Below are positions 35,171 to 46,771 of a stretch of 64,000 bases of DNA, piece by piece. Both the position numbers and the translations under genes were made by a program. The notes below the pieces were generated by a model. It searched no databases and was not told where the DNA came from. It was given only the letters and a program-made list of their open reading frames with translations. This stretch comes from Rhodocollybia butyracea (taxonomy: Eukaryota; Basidiomycota; Agaricomycetes; Agaricales; Omphalotaceae). Numbering within the stretch: position 1 is the stretch's first letter; each line of letters starts with the position of its first letter. The DNA lies in NCBI GenBank assembly GCA_015501585.1, contig JADNRY010000265.1:21544-85543 (forward strand). The letters are read 5' to 3'.

Positions 35171-36286
35171 AATGAGCCTTGTATTTATATGTCAAAAATG
35201 ACTCCAGTCAGGTGGAGTCATTTTCGACTTTACATTTTTGACTTCACTCAAAATGACTCCAGTCAAAAGGAGTCACTCTTCACAAATGAGTCATACTTCG
35301 GACTGTCAACTTCTTGGGACACTCAGGGACAGCCAGGGTAGCCCAGGTCAGCCTGAGGACAACCCGACCTCAGGGAGACTCAGGGACAGCCAGGGCAACC
35401 TCAGGACAACTCAAAGATGACTGAGGACACCCAGGATATGGCCTCAAACCTGGGTTTCCCTGGTGACTGGGGTCAACCAGAGCCTTTGAGAGACACTGAG
35501 GCAGCCTAGGAATTTGGATAATTCCTGGGTTGCCTCAGGATACTCTAGGTTTGCCTGGGCATTATGTACTTTTCCTGATGTTGTATATCATCTGTATATG
35601 GTATTTGACCGTGTCAAATTGCACAAACAAATTTAGGCTTGAGAATAACTATCAATTGCTACACTAGATATATTCCAAACTAATCATCACCAAGAATTTT
35701 AATAATTGCAATACATGCCACACTGGCCCACATGAAGGCGCGCTTTCACACTATTCTAATTGCTTGAATTGTCTATGCTTTGAGACTTTCATGATGCTGC
35801 ACATGCCTTGAGCGTCTGGAGTAAATCAAAGCAGGAGAGTTCTAAAACACCCGCGACTTGCCCCCCGACGGCTACAACATCAGTGGTTGTTCCATCGACT
35901 CCAACTCCTGCTTCCACTCCTGCTCCCCTTATTGATGCACTTGCCCTCAAGTTGCATGGCTCAATGCAACTTAGACCTAGATGCAACTGATAATGCCTAT
36001 GGCTTACAGGGGCAACTGTCTTCTATTTCAATCTCAAAGTTGGTCAGTCTCAGTTACAGCTGGAAACACTGCCAATATCCACTCTTCATTGCCTCCCATT
36101 CCTGAAAATGTTCTCTCCCTTACTGAATCTTGCACTAAGTACATATTCAACGATTCTGTCAAGGACCGCCTGATCAAACTTGAGTTTGAACCAAGTGACA
36201 ACCTTACAGGCATTCCAAGTACCCAGCTCAGCTGGGATTGCGTAGTTAAGGCCAACATAGTCTCCCTATCAGAACTCAAGTACAAC
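35171..36286. other. Helitron-like element interior, no firm gene
   Basis: Contains a hairpin AAAATGACTCC/GGAGTCATTTT near 35200, the CAGGGACAGCCAGGG direct repeat, and from 35780 a plus-strand pair of frames (SKQESSKTPATCPPTATT; LIKLEFEPSDNLTGIPSTQ) that could be a captured or decayed gene running into the copia LTR at 36287. The family is not recognised. Confidence 0.35.
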
Positions 36287-36491
36287 TGGTACAAAGAGAA
36301 CAGCGATAGATAAGAAGCTAAATAATACAAGTCCACTTGTGTACATACCTGGTATGAAGAGAACAGCAATAGGGGTTCACTTTGGCCCAGGGTGCTAAAT
36401 AAGCGAGGCGCATATGTCTAACAAGTCCATATGAGCCATAAGTATGTATTGGTCACACTTGGTCAATACTCTACTGAGTCAGTGTCTAACA
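36287..36491 (-). repeat. Copia 3' LTR
   Basis: 205 bp. In element orientation it starts TGTTAGACACTGACTC and ends CTTTGTACCA. It is preceded by the polypurine tract (plus-strand CCCCCCC at 36492-36498). The RNase H frame reads into it and stops after DTDSVEY, about 25 bp inside. Confidence 0.9.
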
Positions 36492-37882
36492 CCCCCCCTC
36501 GAATCACATCGAGTTTGAGTCTGTTGATCCATTTGCGATGGAGAGTCCTATGAAGAGGTTTAGTGAGGATGTCTGCTTGGTTGTCCTGGTTGGATACGTG
36601 AATGACATTCACGAGATGTTTTGTTACACAGTCTCGGATGAAGTGTTCCCGAATGGAGATGTGCTTCATCTTGCTGTGCGCATGAAGATCATGGGTGCAT
36701 GAGACTGTACCCTGGTTGTCACAGAACACTGAAGTTGGTGAAGCCTGAGGAAAGCCTAGTTCCGCCAGAAAATTTCGGAACCAGAGAACTTCCCGCACAC
36801 AGTGTGTAACAGCAAGATACTCCGCTTCACAGGATGATAATGCAACGACAGCTTGTTGTTTTGAGCTCCATGAGATGAGCAACGAACCAAGCATGATGAG
36901 GAACCCGGATACAGATTTCCTGCCATTGCCCATTCCGTAGTCAGAGTCTGATAAGGCGGTGAGGAGAGGATAGCCAGAATGGTTGTGTCCAAGCCATACT
37001 CCCCAACAGTGGGAAGGAGAGAGAGAGCCTTTGAGGTAATGGAGAAGATGCTTTGCAGCAGCCACATGTACCGGGCCAAAGTTGCTCATGAATCAAGCAA
37101 GTTCATGGATGGTGTAGGATAGGTCGGGGCGAGAGCAAGTAGCTAGGTACATGCATTTTCCTACAAGAGCGGTGTAGGGAAATAGAGATGCTTTTTGCTT
37201 ATCATCATCAGAGGTGTCGGCAGGAGTAGGGAAGAGACGTAATCCCGGAACCATTGGAGTCGCGACTGCATTGCAGTCTTTGTATCCGAATTCACGGAGG
37301 ATGGAAAGGGTGTAAGCTTGTTGGTCGAGTTTAACCATCCGGTGTTCACAGTCTCTCAATACTGCAGCCTAAATGTAGAGAGGGTTCTCCGTTGTCTGTA
37401 ATTTCATAGAGTGCCTGTAGTTGGCAAGGAGCATATTGTCGACAGAAGCGGTGAGAATAGTTAGTATATTACCTGTGCGCCGAATGTAGATGCTCCAGTC
37501 AGATTCTGTGTGTTTGAAACCAATGGATTCGAGTTTTGAGATACCATTGGCGTCCATACAACTCTTTATGCAGTCTCCAGTATCCTGCACCCATAATAGA
37601 CGGCTTGTGCATGTATAGTTCTTTGTCAGGAGGTCCATCAAGAATGCGCTTTTTACATCAATTTGACATAATTCCATATTGTGTTCTGCAACAACGGCGA
37701 GAACGGTTCAAATGGATTCCCAGCGAGCAACTGGTGCAAAGGTGTAGTTGAAATCCTGGCCCGGGATTTGGGTAAAGCCTTTTGCCACAAGTCGAGCTTT
37801 GAACCTGGAAATGAGACCATCATGATCCTGTTTGATGTGCAATACCCATTTGGAACCAATAGCTTTGCATCCTGGGGGAAGA
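36463..37882 (-). pseudogene. Copia RT (second part) and RNase H
   Basis: Starts with LPPGCKAIGSKWVLHIK at the Helitron-like junction, then the RT core with IDVKSAFL. The catalytic YVDD box reads SVDN (ASVDNMLLA, near 37440), so an essential aspartate is lost. After frame changes, LDQQAYTLSIL and PYTALVGKCMYLA mark the RT thumb. RNase H is complete and recognisable (ALSDSDYG, ISWSSKQQAVVALSSCEAEY, VFCDNQGT, ILTKPL). Roles: copying of element RNA and removal of the RNA strand. Inactive. Confidence 0.9.
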
Positions 37883-40800
37883 TCCCCGACTCTGACTGAA
37901 GGGAAGGGAGGGTCCTGTAGGTGTCAAATGAGTGTTCGATTCTTCCAAAACCGCCAGATCGGGTATCTCTTTCCCACCTGATGTTGAGCCGCCATGCCGG
38001 TTAGTCCATTTGGTAGTATCCCCATCCTGAATCCCGATTTGATATGGTCATTGGCTTGAGTTCCTGCCATGCCTGTGGTGCTCACCATTAGACGCCACAG
38101 CATGTGCCCTTGCAAAGCTACTGTGTTGGCTGTTTCTCGCCTCTGTAGTATCACTATCTTATCATATCTCAGTCTTATCCCACTTATTATGGATAGGCAG
38201 TTGCCCGGTTGAACTGTCTTCAAATGAATTATACTCAAACTCGCCTCACCTGATGTTAGGCCGTCATGCCGGTTACTTGGTTTCGCTGATTGCCATCTTC
38301 CCGGTCATTGAGTCCCTCAAGGACACCTGATTATACTTATGGTCCTCACCTGGCCGACATGTTCATATAATTGGAGGGGTTTTGAGACCCCAAACCCAAT
38401 TGGAAAGTTTGTATCAGAGAGCCCAACACAGGCGCAGGCTATTGAGAGTTTATCAGGCAGTTGCCACGACTCCAACTTGCCAGCCAGTCATTTGAAATTA
38501 TTTTCTGGCCATGTGCTAAGTATCTTGAATTTTCCCGCTACCTATAGCTAGTGGGTATTATACCACTTGTACCCCATGCTTTCTTTTGTCAACACTGCAT
38601 GTCCCTTGGACATTCCAGTGCTCGGTACTTATTTCGATCTCGAACCTCAGGTATTCAACTTTTAGCACAATTGCCAATACTGACTGCCAGGGTATGGGCA
38701 GCAGTATATTGGCCGAAAGCTGTTACTTTGGCTTGTGAGTGACCCCCCGGCTCTTCATTATTGCCTTACCATATATAATATGATATCTCTAAGCTTGATG
38801 GAACTGTGAAAGAATAATCCCGAGCCTCGAAGAAACGATATACTTCTACACTGAAACCAAACATTGTCAGTCTACCCTTGGGCTTAAGGCATAAAGTTAG
38901 TGTTTTTAGAGTTTTTCATAAGTCTGTGATTGGAAGAGTTGATAAATACTTGCCCACCAAACAGTTTCTGAGAGAATCCTTGTATGAGCATAATGATATA
39001 GCTCATGCCAGCCCCGTGTGCATGTGTGGATTTCAAATGTAGTAACATACTATTCCAGATGTACCCAGTTCATATTCTGACAATATTCTGAATGCACTGG
39101 TCATTTACAGGATGTAAGTCTTCAATCTGTATGATACAGTCATTGATGACTACAATCAGCTCTGCTAGAGCAGTGATTTTAAATCAAGAGGAAACAATTT
39201 TGTATTCCGATCTATGGAGCACATAGATGTGATTCAGGAATACTCCTGCCCAGAGAAGGCATTTAATGTGCACCTCTGATAGAGGGTGCAAACGTTGAAA
39301 CAAACCAAATTCAGACTTTTGATAGAGAGGAAATCTTACCCAGTTGAGAGTAGGGGATCTGAGATCACCGAGCTTAATTTTGGTTTGCATTATTCTCCTT
39401 GGATTCTCACCGGGTGTGAACCATACAACAGTTAACTGGCAGTGGTCTTGTTTTGGTCTTGTTCCTCAGCGACTCTTGAATTTTGCCACTTTGTCTAAGT
39501 AACCCTGTTGACCATGGTCACTGCCTTGAACACTGTCTTCTCTTGAGCGCTAGGTTACTTATCCTGCGGTCCATGACTCTATATCACTAGTGTGGCTTGG
39601 GGTTGAATCTAAGAAAATCAACTGTTGCTGTTTTGATACCTTCAGGTCCTCTGCGTGTAACAGCGTAAACTGACCCGGTTCAGTGGTAATATTCTCTGAA
39701 GACAGAGTCTGTACCAAATGGCACACAATTTCATGGCAATTCCAGGCATGTATTGATGGTTTCCTTGAGATTATCGGATACTTACTTTATCCAAGGCTCA
39801 GCAGCTGGTTGCGGTGGCCCATAAAGCGCATTTTTTCAGTTGGAAGGGATACCATATTGCTTTGTCGGGAAGCCAGAGACAATGCGGGTCCTTATTCTGT
39901 ACAGACATCAACTCAGGCTTCGAAAAAAAAAAAAAAAAAAAAACTTGAGGATGCACTACTGCTAAAGGCTACCTTAGATGTCGCAGAGGCATGTTTTTCT
40001 TCACTGTATGATGTGATTCTTCTGGCCTCAGACATTCAAAGTATTATACTTGTATTATACAGCCCTTGATACAGTTGTACACCGTATTTTTACTCGTACC
40101 GTCTGTAAGACATTTCTGAAGTACTTATGCGGTATGGATGATTCCTAGTATTGATGTTACCCCAAAGCTTATTATTCCTCGGATTTCCTCCGATTAGAAT
40201 GGTCTGTCATTTCATTCAGCTGCATAATTTGCCAATGAGTTTGAGTTAAGCTGGTGGAAACACACTGGTATGAAACTGAGTCACCAGCAAGTTGAGAACT
40301 TGTCAGCCTAGTATGACTTATTGCAATAGGAGATGGCTCAGATGTCGCTATTCTATGTTGACAGTCGGGTGATGCAACTGTCTCTTTCTTATCCTCACTG
40401 CCATGTCATTCAAGATGTATGCTGTTGAAGGAGATACCTCGGGCTAACTTGGAGTCCCGCCCCCGCCATCTACTTCCGTATCAGGTGGGACGTGTTTCGG
40501 TACAAGATAGGTTTATCCTCCCCTTAGGGGATCTTTACTTTTCCCTTCCTCTATTATTGATCCTTCCGTTTTCATTTATCCGAGTGCCTTAGTTTATCTT
40601 GGCAGGTCCGTGGCCTTACTTATATACTTGACATGTAGTCAGTTATCCCTCAGTTGTTTGTATCCGTACACTTCTGAGGGTAAGTCTGTTTATTTATACT
40701 TATGTGATACTTATACTTACGGTTTATATGTAGACTTTACTTATACATTTCACAGGTAAATAACTTGTTCCAATACGAGTTGTTTGTATCCGTACACTTC

Positions 40801-41031
40801 TGAGGACTTTACTTATACATTTCACACATGCACGTCATTTGCAACTTTAACTTGGATAGACCTCTAATGCTCACAAAAGCCTTGCATTTTCACCCACCCA
40901 CCTCATTATCTCTTGGTTTAAAGCTGAATAATAGACTAGAAGTCCAATGGGGAAATTAATATGAATAACAACAGAAGGAGCAATTAGCATACATCCTGTA
41001 GTTGGGGATTGCTGCGCAGCAGCATTAAGGA
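37883..41031 (+). mobile_element. Helitron-like element inside copia RT
   Basis: Plus orientation, 3149 bp. 5' end TCCCCGACTCTGACTGAAGG at 37883. 3' end AGTTGGGGA (41000-41008), palindrome TGCTGCGCAGCA (41010-41021), GCATTAAGGA (41022-41031). No target duplication: excision joins the copia codons exactly (KEIEH then LPPGCKA). It lies between A and T, as expected of Helitrons. Its first 300 bp resemble 45845-46118, the 5' end of the other copy. No Rep/helicase domain was recognised. It contains a 20-base A run at 39921 and a direct repeat at 40654/40778. Confidence 0.85.
40654..40830. repeat. Direct repeat in the Helitron-like element
   Basis: GTTGTTTGTATCCGTACACT and the bases after it (27 bp in all) occur at about 40653 and 40777. 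The neighbouring ACTTTACTTATACATTTCAC also occurs twice, consistent with a local 125-bp tandem duplication. A small hairpin TCCCCTTAGGGGA lies at about 40518. Confidence 0.7.
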
Positions 41032-43370
41032 TGTTCTATCTCCTTGTAGACTCCCTTAGCCTTCAAAGATTCCAGTTCTTCATATATTGCCGCAAGCCAG
41101 TATATCCAATACATGGATGATTTAGCCTCCTGAAGCATGTCAGGGTCTTTGGCGGAGATGTCATCGATTGGTTCAGTCAGGGCAGCATTGGCGTATGTGA
41201 CTTCCGCTTTAATGAAGGCTTGGGTGAGGTGGGGAAATTCGGATTGGGTACACTCTAATTCCATTTCATCTTCCTTGGATTGTAGAAAGTCGAGAAGGAT
41301 ATTACAATCAGCAGCAGAGTCGATGATGTAGCATGCAGGAAGGTGTGAAGTCCATCTTGCTTGACGTTGAGCTAGAGGAGTGTCATTGTCTTGCATGATA
41401 ATGTCTTGAGAAGGATGTGATCTATGTAAGAATAAGAACAGTATGAAGACCTCATGACAGTAAAACAAACATGTCATGTCCAGTGCTCTCTCTAGAGAGG
41501 CTGTTTTCTCTACGATGAGAGGACCTGCAGAAAGGTCAGAATGGTACAGAGACCTAATGACATGTAACACATACAAGTCAGGGCCAGCAGTCTCTCTAGA
41601 GATGCTGTTTTCTCTATGAAGAGAGGACCTGTGAAAAGGTCAGAATGGTACAGAGACCAGAGGGCACGAAGCCCTAGTATGTGAACATACAGAGAGTCAT
41701 TGATTTGGTTTGGAGAAGATGGGTTTTGTTCAATGACAAGACGATCATCATCATCTTGAAAACGAGGTTCAAGGAGTAAAGGAAGATCTTTCCACAATGT
41801 TTCCAATGTTGGTGGAGATGTAGGAGGTATCGGGAAACCATGGAATACCACATCACAGCGAGAACAAATGGATTTGGAATGAGGAAAATAAATCAAGTAT
41901 CCTTTCAAGTCACATGCATAGCCGACAACAATACCCGATTCACCGTGAGGTTGGAGTTTCATTAAGGTGTCGGAGGTGGTTATGTGGGAGGTGGTGAGTG
42001 CGCCAAATGGGTGTAAGTGGGAAAGATCTGGTTTAGATTTGAACCATCCAAAGAACGGTGTAGTAACGGAATCAAGTGAGGAATGAGGAACTCGATTTTT
42101 GATGTGAACACCAGCTTGAGTGGCAAGTGACCAGAACCAAAAAAGAGAGACCTGAGTCAAGGAGCATCGCTCTGCACATTCCCATTTTGCAGAGAAGCAT
42201 CGGGCACTGTCTTTTCATAGGTGATGCCATTTGCCTTGCAGTAATCTCAAAATTGCCTCTCCACAAGTTCACTTGCGTTGTCTACACGGAGGAAGGTGAT
42301 AGGGACACCAAAGAATTTCTCTGCAGTGACACAGAATTCATGGAAGCACTGAAGAGCTTCCGACTTTTGCTTTAAAAAGTATAAGATAATGTAGCGAGAG
42401 CAGTCATCAATAAAAGTAATGAAATAGAAGAAGTTGCCGTATCCTAGTGGAAAGGGACCACAGATATCGCAGTGGATTCTAAAGAGATGATGGGATGCAT
42501 GGTGTTTGGCTTTACGAGGGAATTTGTGGCGTTTGATGTTCGCGAGAGTGCATATACGACAGTTGACAAGATGAACATTGTCGATTGGGAGTCCTGTAGT
42601 TGAGATCTTTAGCCTTTTAATGTCTATATGGCCAATTAGACGGTGGTAAAATCCAGGTTCATAGTTGGCAGGTTTGTGGAATCAGGGCCAACCATTGTGG
42701 TAATTGATGGAGCCATCGCTGCAATCAAATCTTGCAACATTGACAAGTTGTTGGATTGCTTGACCGGTAACACCGCCATCTGATACAAGTCATCAATGAT
42801 CTCCCCGGACACAAAAGCAGTACCCTTTGGGCTGAGATAAGTGATCTTGCCCTGTCCTGATAGAGTACTAATGCCCTTTTTGTCTAGTCTCAATCCCAAG
42901 ATGAGATTGGATCTTGCAGTCGGTATGTGAAGAACGTTGGACAAAGAGAATTGGCGAGTGATTTTGTTATGTGTAGTTTTCAACACGATGGTGCCTTTTC
43001 CGATAGCTGTTGCAGACAGATTGGAACCGAAATCGTGGACCTTTAGAGGTGAAGAAAGCTCAGATTAATCTTGAAACCAATCTCTATTGACAAAGATATG
43101 GCGAGTAGCACCAGTATCATGATTGATAAAGTCGGTTTGTGGGATCTGAAGATTGAAGACCCAGGGATGAACCTCAACCTGTTCATCATCAGTTAAGTCA
43201 TCTTCCGGTTTTTTCAGCTCCTCAGTTCTGAGATTGGTCATGAAAGCAAAATTATCTTCAGCGGTTTCAAAGACCTCAGTAAATTCCTCATCTCCATCCA
43301 TGGGAGAGTCCTGGCTATAGTCAATGTTGGTCTTGGTATCGGGAATTTCCATGGCAATGGTGTTATTCAC
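41032..43370 (-). pseudogene. Copia protease, integrase and start of RT
   Basis: Minus order: protease with intact active site HDTGATRHI (43140-43110). Next is the segment FSLSNVLHIPTARSNLILG, then a GAG_pre-integrase zinc motif (FYHRLIGH, CRICTLANIKRH, about 42650-42550). The integrase core follows with CGPFPLG and FIDDCSRY (42480-42400), then VHIKNRVPHSS and HPFGALT (42090-42010). After an acidic linker with a 104-bp tandem duplication (41487-41690), RT begins with YWLAAIYEELESLKAKGVY (41110-41050) and breaks off at the Helitron-like element. Several frame changes and stops make it inactive. Confidence 0.88.
41440..41690. repeat. 104-bp tandem duplication in copia integrase-RT linker
   Basis: TCTCTCTAGAGA starts at 41487 and again at 41591. 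The surrounding GAGAGGACCTG, AAAGGTCAGAATGGTACAG and AGACCT.ATGACA words are duplicated with about 10% divergence. The two copies read in different frames on the minus strand. Confidence 0.8.
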
Positions 43371-43415
43371 TGCTAGAGCTCCTTTTGCTAACAGAGCTTC
43401 AGTTGCATGTTTGTG

Positions 43416-44415
43416 TCATACTGTGATTCTGGCCTCAGGCGGAAGATGAAGATCCCGCCGTCCAGCATAACAAGCGGGGTACTTTCCAACTCTTCCACCC
43501 CCGAAAGAAAAACACTTGTCTTTGGTATGACCAGACAGTGATTCACAGAATTTGTTTTTGCACATAGATCTTGCTGACCACTGGTTAATGGTGTAAGGAA
43601 CAGCACGACAGTTGTTGCACTGATCAGGTCTGTTCAAGCATGAGGGGCCTGCTACACTGGTCTGGGCAAGATGAAGACTGGGAACAGCAGAGCCGCTGGG
43701 GTAGAGTGAAGCTGATTGAACCAGATTCTGGATGGATTTTACGATGGCGCGACACCATGGTGAATTTCTTCCGATTTCAAGCGAGACACTACAACGGAGG
43801 AGGACAGAGGACAACCTGTTTCCTGGGCAGTTACCAGCTTTGCTCATAGCTCAGATTGACAATATCTCCATGCTTCATCTTTGCACATGTGAGTAATCAA
43901 CATCTTTGAGAATTCAAAATCTGACATGAGTGTCGCACCAGGTTGACAGGAGAATGTGGAGATTTGCTGGTTGATGTTCATGGCTGTGAGACTATTGTTT
44001 GGTTTGAACTCTTTGCAGAGAGCATTCCAAGTGTCATGGGAAGATTTACACTTCTGGATGACCCAAGTCTTCTGAATAGGGACCACATCATTGATAAGAG
44101 ACAGGACATGCTTATCAGTTTCCAACCAGTCGTTATGGATCTGTTTTGCCAAAGCAACAGCAGGTTCATTGCCTTGTAGAGTAATATTAATAGCATTTCC
44201 AGAGGTGTCCAATCCTTGAACTCTGTTCGAGCAAGCGAGGGAATTGCAGGAGGATTGTAGTTATCTCCTCCAATAAACTTCCAGAGGCTGTGAGCTTCGA
44301 GTTTTATGGTAGTTTTATGTTTTAATTCAGCGAAGTTGTTTGTGCAGTCAGGATTCTCCTTAATGGGAGTAAGTGTAATCCGTTTCCAGTCATATTTTGA
44401 GTTGTTGGTGGACAT
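43416..44415 (-). pseudogene. Copia gag with zinc knuckle
   Basis: Starts ATG 44415 (MSTNNSKYDW), 33 bp inside the 5' LTR boundary. The capsid-like region includes KQIHNDWLETD, SSHDTWNALCKEF and MNINQQISTF. The C-terminal knuckle CKNKFCESLSGHTKDKC (about 43560-43510) is followed by FSFGGGRVGKYP, a signature of this copia lineage. Gag packages element RNA. Frame changes near 44210 and a stop at 43846-43844 inactivate it. Confidence 0.88.
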
Positions 44416-44447
44416 TGTTGTTACAAATAAATAGGGGTTTAGACAAC

Positions 44448-44652
44448 TGGTACAAAGAGAACAGCGATAGATAAGAAGCCAAATAATACAAGTCCACTTG
44501 TGTACATACCTGGTATGAAGAGAACAGCAATAGGGGTTCACTTTGGCCCAGGGTGCTAACTAAGCGAGGCACATATGTCTAACAAGTCCATATGAGCCAT
44601 AAGTATGTATTGGTCACACTCGGTCAATACTCTACTGAGTCAGTGTCTAACA
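44448..44652 (-). repeat. Copia 5' LTR
   Basis: 205 bp. It differs from the 3' copy at four sites (for example CCAAATAATAC for CTAAATAATAC and AGGCACATATG for AGGCGCATATG). Directly downstream in element orientation is GTTGTCTAAACCCC, the likely primer-binding region; I could not assign the tRNA. Confidence 0.9.
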
Positions 44653-45844
44653 CTCCCATAGGAAGACTCATTACACACTCACAATCCATACGGATGTGTG
44701 TGTATAGAACAAGCAATACTGCCAGAGCCTCAAAGCACAGTGAACTGATTTGATTTGAAACTTGGTTTTGTACTAGTTCTGCTGTAGTATACTTACTTAC
44801 TCGGCCAACTCCCATCACTCATTTAGTCCAACTCATGTCACTCTTTTACCTACACTCTGATCCTGCTCTGATCAGGATATATCTCATAAGTTATAAACAA
44901 TATGCCAATGGGCACACAGGTTAATCATTATGAAGTAAAAAATATGTAAAGAAACAGAAATAATATGGGGTATAGGGTGTCTAATCCATCCTTGGGCTGA
45001 TTCAGCTGAAACTGCTGAGGTAGCTTCAAGAAGGAAGATTTCTGGGTCATTAGTGTCCTGTGCCTGTTTCCAGTGCCTTCTAGTAAGATATCCTTTCACA
45101 AAAAAAAAATCAGACTCATATGTACTTACAAGCTATAACACAAGAGCATTACCTACACTGAAGGAGAATAAGTATGGTGGTAAGAATACAGTTTTACAGC
45201 ATAGGAAATGGGAATGAATGGTCAGCAACTGTCTATAAAGTTCAAAGGAAATATTATACCAAAGACTCAACAACTTCACTCAAAGCCAGACTTGTCACTT
45301 GTGAATCTGACAGTTATCCATGATGATAACACTTTGGTCACCTGGAAATGGATTCATTGTTGGAATCTATTTAGACATCAGCGTACATCTGTAAATCAGA
45401 CTCAAAAGACATACCACATTGGAAATAATAAAATCAAAGAACAAGTCATCACCATCAAGAGAACTGGGAACAACGCGGTGATGGAATATCCTTCAACTCC
45501 CAAAGCCGCGATAAGTGAATACCAGTCCCCTTGAACAAAATTGGCTGAAACAACAGCGTGTTTGCCTAGAACAGCACAGCTCAATATATTGTCCACTCAT
45601 GCATCTTTGCTCATCTCGTCAATCCAGAGGATTTGTGCTGCTGTATATGCTTGCTGATAAGCTTCCCGCTACTGCCTGATGTCCATTCTCAAGTAGAAAA
45701 AGTGCATGCTCCTTGAGATTGTGGCTAATTTGGTGGAAGACCATGAGCGCACATAGTAATCGCAGCACTGGCGTGAGCACTTCCCTTTTTGGAATTATTT
45801 TTTACATCATACTTTTCGCTTCGGACAAGGTTTTCTGAAAACGC
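44653..45844. other. Helitron-like element interior, no recognisable gene
   Basis: About 1.2 kb between the copia 5' LTR and the part resembling 37883-38180. A plus-strand frame at 45208-45534 has no recognisable motif. Nothing else to report. Confidence 0.4.
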
Positions 45845-46118
45845 TGTAATAAGTAGGATAAGACTGAGATAAGATAAGATACTATGGCGCAAAAGCACAT
45901 GCTGTGGCGTCTCATGGGGCAGCACAGGCACAGCAGGAACTCAAGCCGATGACCGTATCAAATCGGGATGGGGAAATCTGGCAATCACCAAATGGACTAA
46001 CCGGCATGCCGGCTCAACATCAGGTGGGAAAGAGATACCCAATCTGGCGGTTTTTGAAGAATCAAACACTCATTTGACACCTACAAGACCCTCCCTTCCG
46101 TTCAGTCAGAGTTGGGGA
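45845..46118. repeat. Helitron-like 5' region, inverted copy of 37883-38180
   Basis: Blocks such as ACTAACCGGCATGCCGGCTC (about 45996) and TCATTTGACACCTACA match the complement of the plus-strand element. The GATGTTGAGCCGCCATGCC word also recurs in diverged form within that element at about 38251. Confidence 0.85.
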
Positions 46119-46307
46119 GTTGCTTATGGAATGCCAGAAGTGTTCACATCCCTCCACATCCGATAGCCCAAACCCTTTGGCTTTCCGTGGATGATAGGCA
46201 CACTGGCAAGCCCATCCATGGCCAAATGCATGGAAAATCGATATACTCGGACCCACAGAAAGGAATGGTCCACTACTGTTTTGCTCATAACTTTTGAACC
46301 AGCTCAT
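46119..46307 (-). pseudogene. KDZ-type transposase, catalytic-core fragment
   Basis: The minus strand reads FHAFGHGWACQCAYHPRKAK then GFGLSDVEGCEHFWHSIS, which I recognise as the conserved core block of KDZ transposases (the acidic DGEGCE-type motif is here DVEGCE). It is cut right after the codons AGC-AAC by the Helitron-like element. The next codons, TTG GTA GCC TAT, are found at 33673. Further upstream (46310-46400) only stop-ridden traces remain. Confidence 0.78.
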
Positions 46308-46558
46308 ATTCTTACTAGATTTAAGTTATGAACTTGGCCTACATACTCAGTGCAACCATGGCAGACTCATAAATGGACTTCCTCCGTGAATTAGTTGCTA
46401 TGTTTAGCTTATTATAAAATTTAGAAAATGCTTTGAAACAGTACAGCAATAATATCAAGTTCTGCACCTAAAGCTCCTCACTAATGGAAAGCCAGACATT
46501 GAAAATGGGGAAATACATTTTTTTCTTAATTTTCAGTCAATAATACATTCTACTATAG

Positions 46559-46771
46559 AAAGTTAAAGGAAACAATATTGCCCTCTATGAATACTATCTC
46601 TCATCAAGGAGAGAAGATGTGCATGAGATGGAAGATACCAACTCAGATATAGAGAGTCCGGATACAGATTGTCATGAAACTCTAGTCATTGACATTGTCG
46701 ATGATGAAGAAATAAATTCTGAGAGTGAATACACTCTTGAATCTGTCGAGGAGGAATATTCAGAAGCGTAA
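46559..46771 (+). pseudogene. Isolated acidic last-exon-like frame
   Basis: After an acceptor-like CTATAG, a 70-codon frame reads KGNNIALYEYYLSSRREDV and then a strongly acidic tail (Asp/Glu/Ser-rich, ending EEEYSEA). No family recognised. It may be the last exon of another decayed transposon protein, but no partner exon is seen nearby. Confidence 0.3.

Larger units (their letters stand above)
36287..44652 (-). mobile_element. Ty1/copia LTR retrotransposon with both LTRs, inactive
   Basis: Minus orientation. The 205-bp LTRs at 44448-44652 (5') and 36287-36491 (3') start TGTTAGACAC and end GTACCA. They differ at four positions (about 2%). Internal order is gag, protease, integrase, RT, RNase H, then polypurine tract GAGGGGGGG next to the 3' LTR. 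The flanking five bases differ (ACAAC against CTCCC), so no target duplication is visible. RT is interrupted by 37883-41031. Net of that, the element is about 5.2 kb, normal for copia. Confidence 0.92.
33674..46118 (-). mobile_element. Helitron-like element (asymmetric terminal repeats), 12.4 kb including a nested copia
   Basis: Minus orientation. The 5' end is TCCCCAACTCTGACTGAACG (46118 leftwards). The 3' end is AGTCGGGGA (33705-33697), then palindrome TGCTGCGCAGCA (33695-33684), then GCATTAAGGA ending at 33674. So the 5' repeat is terminal while its inverted partner is subterminal and followed by a hairpin about 10 bases from the end. No target duplication: host KDZ codons AGC-AAC before and TTG-GTA-GCC after rejoin in frame. 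Without the nested copia it is about 4.1 kb. No Rep/helicase was recognised, so non-autonomous. Confidence 0.8.

Noticed and set aside
39921..39941. A run as evidence for a LINE or processed gene
   Set aside because: The 20-base A run lies inside the Helitron-like element without upstream coding, polyadenylation signal or flanking duplication.
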